Part shown: piece by piece, positions 8,091-15,496 of the stretch
How positions within the stretch are numbered: position 1 is the stretch's first letter
Layout: each line of letters opens with the position of its first letter
From: JBGTLA01 sp041744375
GTDB taxonomy: Bacteria; Actinomycetota; Acidimicrobiia; Spongiisociales; ZC4RG35
Direction of reading: 5' to 3'
NCBI GenBank assembly: GCA_041744375.1
Contig: JBGTLA010000090.1
Location: 1 to 22,417 of the forward strand
DNA: 22,417 bases
The notes under the pieces: model-generated
What the model was told of the DNA's origin: nothing
Database searches by the model: none
Seen by the model: the letters and a program-made list of their open reading frames with translations, nothing else
Translations under genes and position numbers: made by a program

Positions 8091-8096
8091 TACCGT
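8091..8096 (+). promoter_or_regulatory. Putative -10 box of a leaderless def transcript
   Basis: TACCGT sits 8 nt before the def ATG and there is no Shine-Dalgarno, which fits an actinobacterial TAnnnT promoter whose transcript begins at or next to the start codon. No convincing -35 is visible. It lies in the 171-bp divergent gap (7934-8104) between the minus-strand nucleotidase gene and def; I see no gene in that gap. Confidence 0.4.
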
Positions 8097-8104
8097 TGCG
8101 CGCC

Positions 8105-8602
8105 ATGTCGATCTTCCCCATTCGCACCTTCGGTGATCCCGTTCTGCGCACCCCGGCACGAGACGTGACCGACGTCGACGACAGGATCCGCAAGCTCGTC
8201 GCCGACATGATCGAGACCATGTATGAGGCCCCGGGAGTGGGACTGGCCGCCCCCCAGATCGGCGTCGGGCTCAGAGTCGCCGTCTTCGATTCCAACGACG
8301 GTGGCGGGGCTCGCGCCATGATCAATCCTCGGCTGGTCGCCACCGAAGGGGAATGGGAGTTCGAGGAGGGATGTCTGTCGGTGCCCGGGTACTGGTGGAC
8401 CCTGATTAGGCCTGCCTACGCCAAGATCGAGGCGCTGGACGAGAAGGGCGACCCGGTGGCCTACGAAGGTGAGGAGCTGACGGGAAGGGTCCTCCAACAC
8501 GAATACCAGCATCTCGACGGTGTGCTCATCATCGACCAGCTCGAGCGACGGGCCCGCAAGAAGGTGTTGAAGGAGCTGAGCGACCAGAGGCTGGGGCTGT
8601 GA
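8105..8602 (+). CDS. def: Peptide deformylase
   Basis: A 165-aa cytoplasmic metalloenzyme that removes the formyl group from the N-terminal methionine of new proteins. All three signatures are present: GVGLAAPQ with Q51, EEGCLS with metal ligand C90, and QHEYQHLDG with H132, E133 and H136. The ATG at 8105 is chosen over a TTG nine bases upstream, because the latter overlaps the likely -10 box. Seven bases downstream begins fmt, the enzyme that adds the formyl group, the usual bacterial pairing. Confidence 0.96.
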   Translation: MSIFPIRTFGDPVLRTPARDVTDVDDRIRKLVADMIETMYEAPGVGLAAPQIGVGLRVAVFDSNDGGGARAMINPRLVATEGEWEFEEGCLSVPGYWWTLIRPAYAKIEALDEKGDPVAYEGEELTGRVLQHEYQHLDGVLIIDQLERRARKKVLKELSDQRLGL

Positions 8603-8609
8603 GAGACCG

Positions 8610-9515
8610 ATGATCACCACTTGGTTCCTGGGAACCCCCGAGGCCGCCATCCCCTCCCTGCGTAGCCTGGCGAGCATCAGTGAGGTCCGCCTCGTCGTGA
8701 CCCGCCCAGATCGTCCGCAGGGACGAAACCGCAGGGTCACCTCGCCGCCGGTCAAGGTGGCCGCCGACGAGTTGGGAATCGAAGTCCTCCAACCCGAGTC
8801 CGGGACCGATCTGGCCAGAGCGGTTCAGCACCGGCCCGCTCCCGACGTCGGCGTGGTGGTCGCCTTTGGCATGATCCTCCGGCCCCCCATCCTGGCGATT
8901 CCACGTGGCGGGTTCCTCAACGTGCACTTCTCGCTGCTTCCTCGCTGGCGGGGGGCTGCCCCGGTGCAGAGAGCCGTCATGGCGGGAGACACCGAGACCG
9001 GCGTCACGGTGATGGCGATGGACGCCGGTTTGGACACCGGACCGGTGGTAGATGTCAGGCGCACGGCCATCCACCCCTCCGAGACAGGGGGGGAGCTCAC
9101 CCAGCGGCTGGCCGGCATGGGGGCTGAACTGCTGGCGGCCACGCTGGGACCGTGGTTTGACGGACGGCTCACCGCCAGTCCCCAGCAGGAAGAACAGGCC
9201 ACCTATGCTTCTCGACTCGAGGCGGCCGATCGCATCCTCGGACCGACCCTCACGCTCACGGAAGCCATCGATCGCGTGCGGGCCCTGGCTCCGGAGCCGG
9301 GGGCTCAGGTCGACGTCACGGGTCGACCGCATCGGGTTCTGGCCCTGGCACCCGGAGAGATAGACCTGCCACCGGGTCGCTGGGGCGACAGCGACGGCCA
9401 CCCCCATCTCGGATTCGCCGACGGGGCAGCTCGGATCGTCACCATCCAGCCTCCGGGTAAACGACCCCTGGCCGGCGCCGATTGGTTACGTGGCCGACCC
9501 CTGCTCGAAGGCTGA
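8610..9515 (+). CDS. fmt: Methionyl-tRNA formyltransferase
   Basis: A 301-aa enzyme that formylates initiator Met-tRNA using 10-formyltetrahydrofolate. The formyl-transfer core carries NVHFSLLPRWRGAAP (104-118), with catalytic N104 and H106 and with D142 in MDAGLDTGP. The C-terminal OB-like tRNA-binding domain follows (about 205-301, ending ADWLRGRPLLEG). It starts 7 bp after def and forms the def-fmt pair. Length is typical. Only a weak GAGAG precedes the ATG, so translation may depend on coupling to def. Tandem stops TGA-TAG close it. Confidence 0.95.
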   Translation: MITTWFLGTPEAAIPSLRSLASISEVRLVVTRPDRPQGRNRRVTSPPVKVAADELGIEVLQPESGTDLARAVQHRPAPDVGVVVAFGMILRPPILAIPRGGFLNVHFSLLPRWRGAAPVQRAVMAGDTETGVTVMAMDAGLDTGPVVDVRRTAIHPSETGGELTQRLAGMGAELLAATLGPWFDGRLTASPQQEEQATYASRLEAADRILGPTLTLTEAIDRVRALAPEPGAQVDVTGRPHRVLALAPGEIDLPPGRWGDSDGHPHLGFADGAARIVTIQPPGKRPLAGADWLRGRPLLEG

Positions 9516-9547
9516 TAGCGCCGACGGAAGCAGTCTCTCTCACCCGA

Positions 9548-9553
9548 TACAAT
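9548..9553 (+). promoter_or_regulatory. -10 box (TACAAT) of a leaderless rpe transcript
   Basis: GATACAAT in the 46-bp gap after fmt ends 8 nt before the rpe ATG, placing the transcription start at or beside the start codon. No Shine-Dalgarno is seen, which supports a leaderless message. The -35 region shows no consensus. Confidence 0.55.
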
Positions 9554-9561
9554 CAGGGCCG

Positions 9562-10224
9562 ATGAGACCTGTGCGAATCGCCCCCTCACTTCTCGCCGCC
9601 GACTTCTCCCGACTGGCCGACGAGGTGGGACGTGTTGGCATGGGCGCCGACAGTCTCCACCTCGACATCATGGACGGCCACTTCGTCCCCAACATCAGCT
9701 TCGGTATGCCGGTCATCTCTGCGGTGCGTTCGGTGACCGATCTCTACCTCGATTGCCACCTCATGACTACGAACCCCGACGCCTACGTGGCCGAACTTGC
9801 TGCAGCCGGCGCCGACCTGCTCTCCATGCACATCGAAGCAGTGCCCGACCCGACCCGGGCTGCCAAGAAAACCCGGGATGCAGGGCTCGGCTTCGGTCTG
9901 GTCATCAATCCCTCAACCCCGGTCACAGCCGTCACGCCGTTTCTCGAGTTGTGCGACCTCGTCCTGGTGATGTCCGTCGAACCGGGTTTCGGCGGACAGT
10001 CGTTCATGCCGGAGGTCCTCACCAAGTTGGAAGTCGTGCGTGAATGGGTTGAGTCCCGCAGTTTGTCTGTCGATATTCAGATCGATGGGGGCATCAGCCC
10101 CGAAACAGCACCGCGAGCACGGGCCGCCGGAGCCAACGTGTTCGTAGCCGGGACCGCCATCTTCGGCGCTCCCGAACCGATGGACGCAATAGCCGAGCTG
10201 AGACGATCGATAGAGGCAACATGA
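9562..10224 (+). CDS. rpe: Ribulose-phosphate 3-epimerase
   Basis: A 220-aa TIM-barrel epimerase interconverting ribulose 5-phosphate and xylulose 5-phosphate in the pentose phosphate pathway. Seen: IAPSLLAADF with S9, LHLDIMDGHFVPN with H33 and D35, DCHLM with H66, VEPGFGGQSF, and QIDGGI with catalytic D175. The ATG at 9562 is chosen because family homology starts there (MRPVRIAPSLL); a frame-consistent ATG at 9490 lies inside fmt and upstream of the TACAAT box. Its product feeds ribulose 5-phosphate, a substrate of RibBA encoded about 2.7 kb downstream. Its stop overlaps the next gene as ATGA. Confidence 0.96.
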   Translation: MRPVRIAPSLLAADFSRLADEVGRVGMGADSLHLDIMDGHFVPNISFGMPVISAVRSVTDLYLDCHLMTTNPDAYVAELAAAGADLLSMHIEAVPDPTRAAKKTRDAGLGFGLVINPSTPVTAVTPFLELCDLVLVMSVEPGFGGQSFMPEVLTKLEVVREWVESRSLSVDIQIDGGISPETAPRARAAGANVFVAGTAIFGAPEPMDAIAELRRSIEAT

Positions 10225-11150
10225 CCGAGCGCATCCTGGTCGCCGACGACGACCCCGACATCCTCCAGGTCGTGCGTGTCAACCTCGAGCTCGAGGGATA
10301 CGACGTAGAGACAGCGCTCGACGGTCAAGAGGCGGTCGACAAGGCGATCGCCGCTCCCCCGGACCTCATCCTCTTGGACATCATGATGCCGCGCATGGAC
10401 GGCCTCACCGCCCTCCATCGCATCCGGGGCCACTCGGTCACCGGCAACACCTCCATCATCCTCCTGACCGCGCGTGGCCTCCCCGAAGACCGGGTGCGCG
10501 GCCTCGAGTTGGGCGCCGACGACTACATCACCAAACCTTTCGATGTGTCCGAACTGGTGGCCCGCGTGAAAGCAGTCATGCGTCGCACCCAGGCCGCCCG
10601 CGACCTCTCACCACTCACCGGCCTCCCCGGCAACTTCCGCATCTCCCAAGAGATCGAGGACAAGGTCACAACCGGAGTCCAGTTCGCCCTCGTCCACTGC
10701 GATCTCGACAACTTCAAGGCTTTCAACGACCACTACGGCTTCATGCGCGGAGACGAGGTGATCCGATTCTGTGGTAGATCACTGCAACAGGCGGCGGCAG
10801 CCATTGGTCAGACCGACGCTTTCGTGGGTCACATCGGGGGCGACGACTTCGTCGCCATCGTCGACGGAGAGGTGGCCGAGTCCTACTGCAAAGAAGTCAT
10901 CGAACGTTTCGACGACGGCATCCTCGACTATTACGACACCGCCGACGCTCTGCGCGGCTACATAGAGGTCGTCGACCGGCGTGGCGAGCGGTTCGCCTTC
11001 CCGGTCGTTTCCATCTCGTTGGGTGTGGCCACCAACGCCACCCGGGCCATCACCTCCCAATGGGAAGCCTCGGCGCTGGCCGTCGAGATGAAGGAGTTCG
11101 CCAAGAAACACGCCGGCTCCTCCTACGAGATCGACCGCCGCACCAACTGA
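10221..11150 (+). CDS. Response regulator with C-terminal GGDEF-like domain (GGDDF variant)
   Basis: A 309-aa protein. Residues 1-122 form a CheY-like receiver with acidic residues D9-D11, phospho-acceptor D53 (LLDIMMPRMDG), T83 and K105 (ITKPF). Residues about 130-300 form a GGDEF-family domain with LTGLPGN, DLDNFKAFNDHYGF and, at the signature, GGDDF (206-210). The fourth signature position is D in place of E, and I see no RxxD inhibitory site before it. It could be a diguanylate cyclase with altered activity or a GTP-binding regulatory domain. No histidine kinase is nearby. The gene overlaps rpe by 4 bp, so it is co-translated with it, and it precedes the riboflavin genes. Confidence 0.88.
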   Translation: MTERILVADDDPDILQVVRVNLELEGYDVETALDGQEAVDKAIAAPPDLILLDIMMPRMDGLTALHRIRGHSVTGNTSIILLTARGLPEDRVRGLELGADDYITKPFDVSELVARVKAVMRRTQAARDLSPLTGLPGNFRISQEIEDKVTTGVQFALVHCDLDNFKAFNDHYGFMRGDEVIRFCGRSLQQAAAAIGQTDAFVGHIGGDDFVAIVDGEVAESYCKEVIERFDDGILDYYDTADALRGYIEVVDRRGERFAFPVVSISLGVATNATRAITSQWEASALAVEMKEFAKKHAGSSYEIDRRTN

Positions 11151-11164
11151 CCCCCGCCCGGCGG

Positions 11165-11170
11165 TAGGGT
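11165..11170 (+). promoter_or_regulatory. Putative -10 box upstream of ribD
   Basis: TAGGGT in the 41-bp gap before ribD would give a leader of only about 15 nt carrying the AGGAGG site. The gap is far too short for an FMN riboswitch. Confidence 0.35.
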
Positions 11171-11191
11171 CTCGTCGATCCCAGGAGGACC

Positions 11192-12277
11192 ATGGTGGCC
11201 TCACCGACCGAAGTCCAGGCGATGCGTCGAGCCATGCAACTGGCCGAGCGTGGCGGCTGTCATCCCAACCCGTGCGTGGGAGCCATTGTCCTCGACCTCC
11301 ACGAGACCGTGGCCGAAGGAGTAACCGAGGCGTGGCCCGGAACTGCTCATGCCGAACGACGGGCAATGGAAGCAGCCGGCGAGCGCACCCGTGGTGCCAC
11401 CGTGGTCGTGACCCTGGAACCGTGCGACCATGCGGGCCGAACTCCGCCCTGCACCACAGCCCTCATCGAGGCGGGTGTGTCCCGGGTGGTGGTCGGGGCG
11501 CTCGATCCCGATCGACGCGTAGCCGGGTCGGGTGTCGCCCGGCTCCGGGCCGCCGGTGTCGACGTGGAGACAGGAATCCTGGCCGAAGAGGTCGAGTCCA
11601 TCGACCGTGCCTACTTCCATCACCGCCGCACGGGTCGGCCTCTGGTCACACTGAAAGCCGCCTTGACCCTGGACGGTCAGATGGCGGCGGCCGACGGCAC
11701 CTCGCAATGGATCACCTCACCCGAGGCGCGCACCGACGGACATCGTCTTCGCTCCAGGGTCGACGCCGTGATGGTGGGGTCCGGCACGATCAGATCCGAC
11801 GACCCCCGCCTAGACGTTCGCCTCGCCGACCACGAAGGCCGCCAGCCGCGAGCAGTGGTGGTGGAGGGCCGCAGGCCCGTGCCCACCGACGCCAAAGTGC
11901 TGACCCGTCCCGACACGCTGGTGGTCATCGCCTCAGATGGGAGGTCCGGCGCAGGGCTTCTCGAGGTGCCGGGCGACCCCGATGGGCGCCCCCGGCCCGC
12001 GGCCATGCTCGATGCCCTCGGAGAGCGAGGAGTCGTTTCGCTCCTCGTCGAAGGCGGCCCGACCCTGGCCGGCGCACTGTGGCGCCACGATCTCATCGAC
12101 GACGGAGTGTTCTATCTCGCCGCCCGATTGGCCGGAGGGCAAGGGCGCCCGGTCCTCGATGGGGAGTGGCGAACCCTGGCGGAAGCCGCCTCGATCCGCA
12201 TCGACTCTGTTGGCCGGGTCGGTCCCGACCTGCGGGTTTCTTGGACGAGGGTTCAGGAATCGGTTGACGGCCTGTAG
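11192..12277 (+). CDS. ribD: Bifunctional riboflavin biosynthesis deaminase/reductase
   Basis: A 361-aa two-domain enzyme for the second and third steps from GTP to riboflavin. The N-terminal deaminase domain has the zinc and proton-shuttle residues H53 and E55 (HAE), C78 (TLEPCDHAGRTPPC) and C87. The reductase domain starts near residue 148 (RPLVTLKAALTLDG) and holds VMVGSGTIRSDDPRL and LLVEGGPTLAGA. AGGAGG (11183-11188) lies only 3 nt before the ATG at 11192 and 6 nt before an in-frame GTG at 11195, so the GTG may be the true start. First gene of ribD-ribE-ribBA-ribH. Confidence 0.95.
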   Translation: MVASPTEVQAMRRAMQLAERGGCHPNPCVGAIVLDLHETVAEGVTEAWPGTAHAERRAMEAAGERTRGATVVVTLEPCDHAGRTPPCTTALIEAGVSRVVVGALDPDRRVAGSGVARLRAAGVDVETGILAEEVESIDRAYFHHRRTGRPLVTLKAALTLDGQMAAADGTSQWITSPEARTDGHRLRSRVDAVMVGSGTIRSDDPRLDVRLADHEGRQPRAVVVEGRRPVPTDAKVLTRPDTLVVIASDGRSGAGLLEVPGDPDGRPRPAAMLDALGERGVVSLLVEGGPTLAGALWRHDLIDDGVFYLAARLAGGQGRPVLDGEWRTLAEAASIRIDSVGRVGPDLRVSWTRVQESVDGL

Positions 12278-12280
12278 CGT
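12275..12280 (+). promoter_or_regulatory. Possible -10 box before ribE, overlapping the ribD stop
   Basis: TAGCGT begins with the ribD stop codon TAG and ends 10 nt before the ribE ATG, which lacks a clear Shine-Dalgarno. It could drive a secondary short-leader transcript, but composition alone could produce it. Confidence 0.25.
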
Positions 12281-12290
12281 TGATCGGGAA

Positions 12291-12884
12291 ATGTTCACGG
12301 GAATCGTCGAGCGCACCGGCACCATCGTTCGTATCGAGGACATCGATCGCGGGCGGCGACTCGTCCTGGAGGTCGGGGAACTGGCTGCCCTCATGTCTGT
12401 TGGCGACTCCTTGGCCGTGAACGGAACGTGTTTGACCGCCACCACGGTCGATGGGGACTCGATCTCGGTCGACGTGATCGGCGAGACTCTCGACCGGACC
12501 AACTTGTGGATCCTGGACGAAGGGGACTCCGTGAACCTCGAGCGACCGATGCCCGCCTCCGGTCGGTTCGACGGCCACATCGTCCAGGGCCACATCGACG
12601 GTCAGGGAGTGGTGCGCTCGATCATCCCAGACGGTGATAGCCGCCGTATGTGGGTCGACACCCCGGATTCCATTCTCCGATTCGTCGTGGAAAAAGGGTC
12701 GATCACCGTCGACGGGGTCAGCTTGACCGTGGCTGCGGTGGATGACAGCGGGTTCGAGATCGCACTCATCCCCCACACACTGGAGGCGACCACGCTCGGT
12801 ATCCGGGCAACGACGGACGTGGTCAACCTCGAGGTCGACGTCCTCGCCAAGTACGTCGAACGCCTCCTCGGGACCTCTCCGTGA
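12291..12884 (+). CDS. ribE: Riboflavin synthase alpha subunit
   Basis: A 197-aa lumazine-binding protein that dismutates two 6,7-dimethyl-8-ribityllumazine molecules into riboflavin. The diagnostic N-terminus MFTGIVERTG is intact. The two homologous barrels are visible as VNGTCLT (43-49, first half) and VDGVSLT (140-146, second half), with HIVQGHIDG at the junction. The start is fixed by the family N-terminus. Its stop overlaps the ribBA GTG as GTGA, implying translational coupling. The symbol ribC is used for the same enzyme in some species. Confidence 0.96.
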   Translation: MFTGIVERTGTIVRIEDIDRGRRLVLEVGELAALMSVGDSLAVNGTCLTATTVDGDSISVDVIGETLDRTNLWILDEGDSVNLERPMPASGRFDGHIVQGHIDGQGVVRSIIPDGDSRRMWVDTPDSILRFVVEKGSITVDGVSLTVAAVDDSGFEIALIPHTLEATTLGIRATTDVVNLEVDVLAKYVERLLGTSP

Positions 12885-14101
12885 CTGGCATCGCCGCGGT
12901 TCACGATCTCATTGCGGCCGTCGGCCGCGGCGAGATGGTGATCATGGTCGACGATGCCGACCGAGAGAACGAAGGCGATCTCATCCTCCCCGCCGAGAAG
13001 GCGACCACCGACAAACTCGGCTTCATGCTGCGCCATACCTCGGGCATCATCTGCATCTCCATGTTGGGAGAGCGCCTCGATGAGCTCGATCTCCCAATGA
13101 TGGTGGCCAAGAACACCGACAACCGGCGCACGGCCTTCACGGTGTCGGTCGACGCCCGCGACGGCACCTCTACGGGGATCTCCGCGGGCGACCGCGCCCG
13201 CACGATCGCCGCCCTCATCGACCCCGACAGCACCCCGGCCCATCTGGCCCGACCCGGCCACATGTATCCCCTACGCTACGAACCGGGGGGCGTCCTCAAA
13301 CGGGCCGGTCACACCGAAGCGGCAGTCGATCTCGCCGTTCTGGCGGGGTTGTACCCGGCGGGAGTCCTGGCCGAGGTCATGAACGACGACGGCAGCGTGG
13401 CCCGCCTACCGGAGTTGTTGGACTTCGCCGACAGACACGGCTTGCTGGTCGGCACCATCGCCGACCTCATCGCCCATCGACGCCCCCAGGAGAAGCTGGT
13501 GGAAAGGGTGGTGGAGGCTCGGATCCCGACGCGCCACGGCGAGTTCGGCGCCATCGGGTTCCGGTCCCTCGTCGACGACCGCCAGCACGTCGCTCTCGTG
13601 GCGGGGGAGGTGGGCGACGGAAGGGACATCTTGGTGCGTGTCCATTCCGAGTGCTTGACGGGTGATGTCTTCGGCTCCCAGCGCTGCGACTGCGGAGAAC
13701 AGCTGGATCAGGCCCTCCAGAGGATCTCTGAGGCGGGTCGGGGGGTGGTGCTCTACATCAGAGGCCACGAAGGCAGAGGGATCGGCCTCTTGAACAAACT
13801 GAGGGCCTACGAACTCCAGGATGGAGGGCTCGACACGGTCGACGCCAACCTCGATCTCGGCTTGCCCGTCGATTCCCGCGACTACGGGGTCGGCTCTCAG
13901 ATTCTTTTCGACCTGGGGGTGCGCACGATGAGGCTGCTCACCAACAACCCCACCAAGCGAGCCGGGATCCGCGGATACGGCCTGGAGATCGTCGAACGAG
14001 TGCCGCTCACCACGGTGGCCAACCCACACAACCGTCGTTACCTCGACACAAAGGCCACCAGACTCGGTCACATGCTGGACGGCTCCGAGGACTCGCCATG
14101 A
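12881..14101 (+). CDS. ribBA: Bifunctional 3,4-dihydroxy-2-butanone-4-phosphate synthase / GTP cyclohydrolase II
   Basis: A 406-aa fusion supplying both branches of riboflavin synthesis. The N-terminal half (about 1-200) acts on ribulose 5-phosphate and shows DDADRENEGDLI (24-35), RPGHMYPLR and AGHTEAAVDLA. The C-terminal half opens GTP and shows zinc ligands C258, C269 and C271 (HSECLTGDVFGSQRCDCG), RGHEGRGIGL, DSRDYGVGSQI and NNPTKR. Both active sites look complete, unlike the fusions in some organisms that have lost one half. It begins with GTG inside the ribE stop and ends in an ATGA overlap with ribH. Confidence 0.97.
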   Translation: MTGIAAVHDLIAAVGRGEMVIMVDDADRENEGDLILPAEKATTDKLGFMLRHTSGIICISMLGERLDELDLPMMVAKNTDNRRTAFTVSVDARDGTSTGISAGDRARTIAALIDPDSTPAHLARPGHMYPLRYEPGGVLKRAGHTEAAVDLAVLAGLYPAGVLAEVMNDDGSVARLPELLDFADRHGLLVGTIADLIAHRRPQEKLVERVVEARIPTRHGEFGAIGFRSLVDDRQHVALVAGEVGDGRDILVRVHSECLTGDVFGSQRCDCGEQLDQALQRISEAGRGVVLYIRGHEGRGIGLLNKLRAYELQDGGLDTVDANLDLGLPVDSRDYGVGSQILFDLGVRTMRLLTNNPTKRAGIRGYGLEIVERVPLTTVANPHNRRYLDTKATRLGHMLDGSEDSP

Positions 14102-14583
14102 CCGACATCACGGTGATCGACGGGTCGGAAGCAGGCACCGCCCATCTCCACGTCGGTGTGGTCGTGTCGGGGTGGAACGCCGCCATCACCGAACGACTCC
14201 TCGACGGTGCCGTGGCCGCACTCGAGGAGTTGAGTGTCGGGCGGGTCACCGTGCTCCGGGTGCCGGGAGCCCTCGAGCTCCCGCTCGGCGCCAAGGAACT
14301 GGCCGAGGCAGGTTGTGATGCGGTGGTCGCCCTGGGAGCTGTGGTGCGCGGTGACACCGACCACTATCGCGTGGTGGTGGATGAGTCGGCCCGGGGTCTG
14401 ACCCTCGTGGTCGACCGTCACGGCCTCCCGGTTACCAACGGGATCCTGGCCGTGGACGAGATCACCCATGCCGTAGACCGCTCGGGTCCAGGCCCTTCCA
14501 ACAAGGGGCACGAAGCCGCCACGGCGGCGGTCTCCATGGCGCTCACCACAGCGAAACTGCGGAATCGGGCCGGCTCGAAGTGA
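14098..14583 (+). CDS. ribH: 6,7-dimethyl-8-ribityllumazine synthase
   Basis: A 161-aa lumazine synthase that condenses the pyrimidine and four-carbon intermediates and forms icosahedral or pentameric assemblies. Seen: SGWNAAIT with the stacking aromatic W26, VPGALELP, GAVVRGDTDHY with catalytic H89, VTNGILAVD and R128 before SNKGHEAA. The N-terminal extension of about 15 aa is modest. Last of the four rib genes; its start overlaps the ribBA stop as ATGA. No terminator hairpin is obvious after it, and the infC promoter follows within 20 bp of its stop. Confidence 0.95.
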   Translation: MTDITVIDGSEAGTAHLHVGVVVSGWNAAITERLLDGAVAALEELSVGRVTVLRVPGALELPLGAKELAEAGCDAVVALGAVVRGDTDHYRVVVDESARGLTLVVDRHGLPVTNGILAVDEITHAVDRSGPGPSNKGHEAATAAVSMALTTAKLRNRAGSK

Positions 14584-14608
14584 CCGGTGGCGGGCCCTCT
14601 GGTAGGAT
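14580..14608 (+). promoter_or_regulatory. Putative infC operon promoter
   Basis: A -10 box TAGGAT (14603-14608) is preceded, with exactly 17 nt between, by GTGACC (14580-14585), a fair match to TTGACC. The -35 overlaps the ribH stop. Transcription would begin near 14615, about 220 nt before infC. Confidence 0.5.
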
Positions 14609-14835
14609 TCGTCGCACAATCAGGCAAGAGAGCCGCAAAGCGGAAGCTGCTGCTTCCCACCCGGCCGCCGTAGGGCGAGTCGAGGTAGAGAACCCAACGA
14701 AATCCCGGTCGCCACTACGGAGCCGGGAATCATCTGGCGAGCAGCAACGTTACGTTTGCTGCTCTTCTGTTGTGAGCACACGGCTCAGCCCCCCGCTCAC
14801 CGGAATCGATCACAAGACGATCAGGAGGAACTCGC
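14609..14835 (+). promoter_or_regulatory. Structured 5' leader of infC-rpmI-rplT with attenuator-like hairpin
   Basis: About 220 untranslated bases contain three successive inverted repeats: GGAAGC-TGCT-GCTTCC at 14642-14657, TCCCGG/CCGGGA at 14703-14728, and a strong 9-bp stem GAGCAGCAA/TTGCTGCTC at 14739-14764 with further CG pairs inside the loop. The last is followed by the T-rich TTCTGTTGT, resembling an intrinsic terminator. Leaders of this operon are autoregulated in other bacteria (L20 or IF3), so premature termination control is plausible; I cannot match it to a known RNA family by eye. Confidence 0.55.
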
Positions 14836-15483
14836 ATCGCTGAACTGCGCGTCAACGGATACATTCGGGCCCCTGAGGTCCGGGTGGTGGCACCCGACGG
14901 AGAGCAGATCGGGGTCAAGAAGCTGGCCGAGGCCCTGTGGCTGGCCGAGCAGCTCGAACTGGATCTCGTGGAAGTCGCTCCCAACGCCAAGCCGCCTGTG
15001 TGCCGGCTCATGGACTACGGCAAGTACAAGTACGAACAGTCGGTACGTGACCGCGAGGCGCGCAAGAAACAGACTCGGACGACGGTCAAGGAGCTGCGCA
15101 TGAAAGTGCGGATCGGCGACCACGACTTCGACATCAACCGCCGAAAGGCCGATGAGTTCCTCTCCGAGGGAGACAAGGTCAAGGTGACCATTCGCTTCCG
15201 GGGTCGCGAGCAGGAACGTCCTGAGTACGGACGCCAGTTACTCGACCGCCTCAAAGACGAACTGGGTGAGGTCGCTCTCATCGAGCAGGCACCTTCGATG
15301 GAGGGCCGGAACATGACCATGGTTCTCGCCCCCAACCGGCGCAGCGGCGGAAGCCAGCCACGCGAGGAGCAGCATCCCACCGGCGAGGAGACCGCCTCCG
15401 AGGCTACCACCAATGAGACCGAACCGGCGGCGGCCGCTGCGCCCGAAACGGAGCCAGCCGCAGAAGCCGACCGCGAGGCGTGA
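14836..15483 (+). CDS. infC: Translation initiation factor IF-3, predicted AUC start
   Basis: A 215-aa IF-3, which binds the 30S subunit and checks start-codon pairing. The N-terminal domain (RVNGYIRAPEVRVV, DLVEVAPNAKPPVCRLMDYGKYKYE), the lysine-rich linker (ARKKQTRTTVKELRM) and the C-terminal domain (KVKVTIRFRGREQ, MTMVLAPNR) are intact. An acidic, alanine- and glutamate-rich tail of about 45 aa follows. No ATG, GTG or TTG occurs in frame between the stop at 14773-14775 and a GTG at 14884, yet the conserved RVNGYIRAPEVR lies before 14884. AGGAGG (14823-14828) sits 7 nt before an ATC at 14836, so AUC is the likely start. E. coli infC uses AUU for autoregulation; the same logic would apply. 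Starting at 14884 would remove the first strand of the N-terminal domain. Confidence 0.93.
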   Translation: MAELRVNGYIRAPEVRVVAPDGEQIGVKKLAEALWLAEQLELDLVEVAPNAKPPVCRLMDYGKYKYEQSVRDREARKKQTRTTVKELRMKVRIGDHDFDINRRKADEFLSEGDKVKVTIRFRGREQERPEYGRQLLDRLKDELGEVALIEQAPSMEGRNMTMVLAPNRRSGGSQPREEQHPTGEETASEATTNETEPAAAAAPETEPAAEADREA

Positions 15484-15496
15484 GAGGAAAGACACC

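Noticed and set aside
12264..12280. TTGACG plus TAGCGT as a full promoter before ribE
   Set aside because: Only 5 nt lie between the two hexamers, so they cannot act as a -35/-10 pair.
14580..14843. An 87-codon frame starting as GTGA in the ribH stop and covering the infC leader
   Set aside because: The overlap imitates real coupling here, but the product is R/S-rich with no motif, contains the likely promoter and three hairpins, and runs into the infC Shine-Dalgarno and start.
14884..15483. infC starting at the GTG at 14884
   Set aside because: It would remove the conserved N-terminal strand, and that GTG has no Shine-Dalgarno, whereas AGGAGG precedes the ATC at 14836.
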